Part shown: positions 61,354 to 64,000 of the stretch, piece after piece
Layout of the letters: the number at the start of each line of letters is the position of its first letter
Numbering within the stretch: position 1 is the stretch's first letter
Source of the DNA: Paenibacillus montanisoli
GTDB taxonomy: Bacteria; Bacillota; Bacilli; Paenibacillales; Paenibacillaceae
Length of the DNA: 64,000 nt
Assembly (NCBI RefSeq): GCF_003268025.1
Contig: NZ_QLUW01000001.1
Location: 186,001-250,000, forward strand
Reading direction: 5' to 3'
The notes under the pieces: model-generated
Seen by the model: the letters and a program-made list of their open reading frames with translations, nothing else
Told to the model about the DNA's origin: nothing
Databases searched by the model: none
Made by a program: the position numbers and the translations under genes

Positions 61354-63084
61354 ATGCTTCGTAAACCGTTGCCTTTTCAGTATCGACTCATATACGTCGT
61401 TATTTTGACTGTCTTGCTGCCCTCTGTTCTATTGAACTGGCTGACTTTTGCGAAAATTAAAAACCACATGCTAGACGATGCAACGGCTTGGCTGACAAGC
61501 ATGACAAAAAATTCAGGTCAAACAATGGAGAGCTATATTAAATTAGTCAATGGCGTTTCAAAAAATCCGGAGTTCGATTATACGCTCATGGATATTTTTG
61601 ACAGGCACCGGACGAATACGGAGGGCAGATTCGGATACTCGTACGATGAATTATCGAAGATCAACAACTGGCTCACCATGTTAAATCAAATGGATACCAA
61701 TATTGTTGCGGTCAATTTTCTTGATGAGTCCGGGACTCAATTTCACGTAGGCGATAGTGTCGCTGTAGACGATAAGGATTGGCTAAAGAAAACGGAGTCG
61801 CTAAATGGCGCCAGCGCTGTTTGGTCGCCGGTAACTACGGAAGACGGGACGGTCGCGTTCTCCGTTTCCAGAAAGCTCATAAGCCCCGTCACTTTCCATC
61901 GTATCGGAGCGATTCAAATCTTCTTCCGGTTGGATTTTTTGACGCAGAAGGAGAATGAATTATTTTTAAAAGAAGGCAATTTCGTCATTCTGGATAAAGA
62001 AAACAAAATTGTCTTCGAAAAAAGCGAGGATCATGGCCGCTTGGACGATTGGAACACGTCCCGTCAGGTGAAAGCCGCGTTTGTTTCTACCCTCACAGGC
62101 TGGACGCTCGTAGGCGCCGTACCCAAAAACGTGTTGTTCCAAAAAATCGACCTCATCCAAAAATGGGTTTTCATCGCCAATGGTGTTTTCATTTTCATAA
62201 CGATGGGCGTTGTGTTCTTAATTAGCTTCCAATTGACGAATCCTCTAAGGAAATTAAGCAAATTAATGCTGAATGCCGTGAAACGGAATTTTGACATCGA
62301 AGCCATTCCGATTAAAAGGTACGATGAAATCGGCAACATTTCGATCAGCTTCAATCGGATGATAGGCAAAATCCATAACTTGATCCGTGAAGTGACAGAG
62401 ACGGAGCAGATGCGCAAACAGTCTGAAATTACAGCGCTTCAAGCCCAAATTAATCCACACTTCTTGTATAACACGCTGGGAACGATTGCCATGCAAGCGG
62501 AAATCGATGGTTATTATAAAGTTTCAGACATGGCTTCGAAACTGGGAAGGTTTCTCCGTTATACGATCGGGAATCAACAGGATTGGGTGGAAATCGCGCA
62601 AGAATGCGAACATCTCGGTATTTATTTTCGCGTGATGCAGTTCCGTTACCCTTTAATTGAATTTGAGCTGGAAATTGATGAACGGTTGAAAGATTGGCAA
62701 GTAACTAGGCTTATATTACAGCCTCTGGTTGAAAATGCCATTCTCCACGGCATTGTGCCGAACGGGACGGAAGGAAAAGTGAAAGTGGCCATCCAACTTT
62801 CGCCTGAACCGATTGACGAATTTCCCATTCACATCCGGGTTGAAGATACGGGCGTCGGCATGGGACAAGAAACCGTTGATGAATTGATCGGCTACTTAAA
62901 AGGTACAGGCATGGACCGCGAAAGAACGTATGGAATCGGCTTGAAAAACGTCTATGAACGCGTATCCCTGTCTTATGAGGATAAATTTATTTTCGGCTTG
63001 CACAGCGAGGAAGGAAAAGGAACGCAGATCCGCATTGCATTAGCAAGGAGGCAAACATATGAGAATCATGGTGGTCGAGGATGA
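61354..63084 (+). CDS. YesM-like sensor histidine kinase
   Basis: Two-helix membrane sensor of 576 aa. Helix 1 is about 12-32, an extracellular double-Cache-like domain about 35-265, helix 2 about 270-292, then HAMP (about 293-350) and the His_kinase domain with NPHFLYNTLGTIAMQAE (phospho-acceptor His about 372) and HATPase (PLVENAILHGI, EDTGVGMG, GIGLKNVYERV). GAGGGG precedes the ATG at 61354 by 8 bases; an earlier TTG/ATG has no ribosome site. The response regulator gene overlaps its 3' end by 26 bases. YesMN pairs usually control nearby sugar importers, here perhaps the mannoside locus. Confidence 0.9.
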   Translation: MLRKPLPFQYRLIYVVILTVLLPSVLLNWLTFAKIKNHMLDDATAWLTSMTKNSGQTMESYIKLVNGVSKNPEFDYTLMDIFDRHRTNTEGRFGYSYDELSKINNWLTMLNQMDTNIVAVNFLDESGTQFHVGDSVAVDDKDWLKKTESLNGASAVWSPVTTEDGTVAFSVSRKLISPVTFHRIGAIQIFFRLDFLTQKENELFLKEGNFVILDKENKIVFEKSEDHGRLDDWNTSRQVKAAFVSTLTGWTLVGAVPKNVLFQKIDLIQKWVFIANGVFIFITMGVVFLISFQLTNPLRKLSKLMLNAVKRNFDIEAIPIKRYDEIGNISISFNRMIGKIHNLIREVTETEQMRKQSEITALQAQINPHFLYNTLGTIAMQAEIDGYYKVSDMASKLGRFLRYTIGNQQDWVEIAQECEHLGIYFRVMQFRYPLIEFELEIDERLKDWQVTRLILQPLVENAILHGIVPNGTEGKVKVAIQLSPEPIDEFPIHIRVEDTGVGMGQETVDELIGYLKGTGMDRERTYGIGLKNVYERVSLSYEDKFIFGLHSEEGKGTQIRIALARRQTYENHGGRG

Positions 63085-64000
63085 AGTATTGCTGCGTCAA
63101 GGGCTGATTAATATGATCAATCGCATGAATTTGCCTTGCACGATCGTTGCTTCCGCAGCGGACGGGGAGGAAGCTTTGAAACAGCTCAGCTGCATTAGCG
63201 TTGATTTAATCATGACCGACATTCGAATGCCGAAAAAGGACGGGATGCAGCTGCTCGGAGACGTGTTCCGCCAGTATCCGAAAATCTGGTCCATTGTCAT
63301 CAGCGGGTATGATGATTTTGTATTCGCCAAGCAAGCGATGAAGTTAAACTGCAAAGACTATATCCTAAAGCCGGTCATTTATAGCGAGTTATTTGAGCTC
63401 TTAGAACAAGTTTGCAAAGAATTCGAGCGTGAGCAAGAAATGACGCTGGAGGCTATTAGGCAAAGAGGGGTATTGAATCAAAGCCAATACTTTCTCCAAA
63501 ATGAATTTTTGAAAAAATTTATTCACGCCAGCAAACTTCCGTTTTTAAATGCTGTCATTGAAGAGGCTAAACAGCTCGGCATCCGATTGGGGGAGGCCGA
63601 ATATGCTGCGGTTGTCATGCAATTCGATGACAAAAGGCGTCTGGCGGAACGCTATGAGAATTACGATTGGATGCTAATGAAATACGCCGTGCACAATGTA
63701 GTGAAGGAAATGACATCGTATTCACCCTGTTTTTATGACGGACAAGAGCTGCTTGTCGCACTCGTTGACGAATGGAAAGATCCGCATCTGCTTCTGCAGA
63801 AATGCCTGGAGATGCAGAGCAAAATTACCGAGCTGTTCAAAATGAACGTGTCGGTGGGTATCTCCAATCATTACGAGTTAAAAGGGATTTCCCTCGGGTA
63901 TAAAGAGGCGAAGCGAGCGCTGAAGTACAGGCTTGTTTCCGATAACAGCGTCATTCTTTTCGCAGAAAATGTAAGCGATTACACTAACAACGAACTCAAG
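63059..64000 (+). CDS. YesN-like response regulator (3' end cut off by window)
   Basis: The first 314 codons of a receiver-AraC regulator. The receiver has MVVEDEVLLRQG, phospho-acceptor Asp54 (LIMTDIRMPKKDG) and Lys in YILKPV; a long central region (about 130-310) follows, and the expected C-terminal AraC helix-turn-helix lies beyond the window. AAGGAGG is 7 bases before the ATG. Partner of the overlapping YesM-like kinase. No stop occurs before the window end. Confidence 0.9.
   Translation, partial: MRIMVVEDEVLLRQGLINMINRMNLPCTIVASAADGEEALKQLSCISVDLIMTDIRMPKKDGMQLLGDVFRQYPKIWSIVISGYDDFVFAKQAMKLNCKDYILKPVIYSELFELLEQVCKEFEREQEMTLEAIRQRGVLNQSQYFLQNEFLKKFIHASKLPFLNAVIEEAKQLGIRLGEAEYAAVVMQFDDKRRLAERYENYDWMLMKYAVHNVVKEMTSYSPCFYDGQELLVALVDEWKDPHLLLQKCLEMQSKITELFKMNVSVGISNHYELKGISLGYKEAKRALKYRLVSDNSVILFAENVSDYTNNELK

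Overview
The window looks like chromosomal DNA of a spore-forming Firmicute in the Paenibacillaceae, most likely Paenibacillus or a close relative (inferred). Reasons: moderately GC-rich coding sequence with strong GGAGG-type ribosome binding sites, YtqA/YtqB-type genes, SigI/RsgI, an ilv-leu operon behind a T-box, infC-rpmI-rplT behind an L20-type leader, lipobox solute-binding proteins with LplB/YtcP-type permeases, and YesM/YesN two-component pairs.

Left part (1-25.7 kb), mostly housekeeping. In order: a cut-off metallo-beta-lactamase-fold hydrolase, a WYL regulator, an RluA-type pseudouridine synthase, a divergent dioxygenase/AraC pair, a secreted serine protease, a B12-binding radical SAM protein, an aldo/keto reductase and a DsbA-like oxidoreductase. 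Then come a membrane glycosylation cluster (GT2, DUF2304, EamA/SMR; divergent GT39), a membrane protein with a His-rich lipoprotein, an operon of ytqA, ytqB, a VOC protein and manA, then trmB, PAP2, a frameshifted glycosyltransferase, a GT2 enzyme and infC-rpmI-rplT. infC starts at an AUU codon behind a leader terminator.

Middle part (25.7-42.9 kb), branched-chain amino acids and signalling. A T-box with a probable Leu (CUC) specifier controls ilvB-ilvN-ilvC-leuA. A histidine kinase/response regulator pair with its own promoter sits between leuA and leuB. Next is sigI-rsgI behind a recognisable SigI-type promoter, followed by the most unusual pair in the window: an RsbT homologue that has lost its ATP-binding motifs, and immediately downstream a cytoplasmic histidine kinase whose N-terminus resembles the RsbT-binding domain of RsbU. 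pepA, a GNAT enzyme and a sulfite-oxidase-like protein follow.

Right part (42.9-64 kb), accessory carbohydrate metabolism and genome decay. Two ABC importer loci are present. The first has an AraC regulator, two permeases, a solute-binding gene broken by one in-frame TGA, a dioxygenase-HEAT fusion, a MaoC-like protein and an enolase-superfamily enzyme; two 59-bp promoter copies tie its two transcription units together. The second is a mannoside/N-glycan locus: importer on the minus strand, GH125 and GH38 alpha-mannosidases on the plus strand, and a YesM/YesN pair running off the end. Between and beside them lie remnants: a serine-recombinase tail present twice, an S-layer-homology fragment and a deleted quinol-type nitric oxide reductase gene that still has an Fnr-like site. 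No rRNA, tRNA, CRISPR array or intact insertion sequence was seen.
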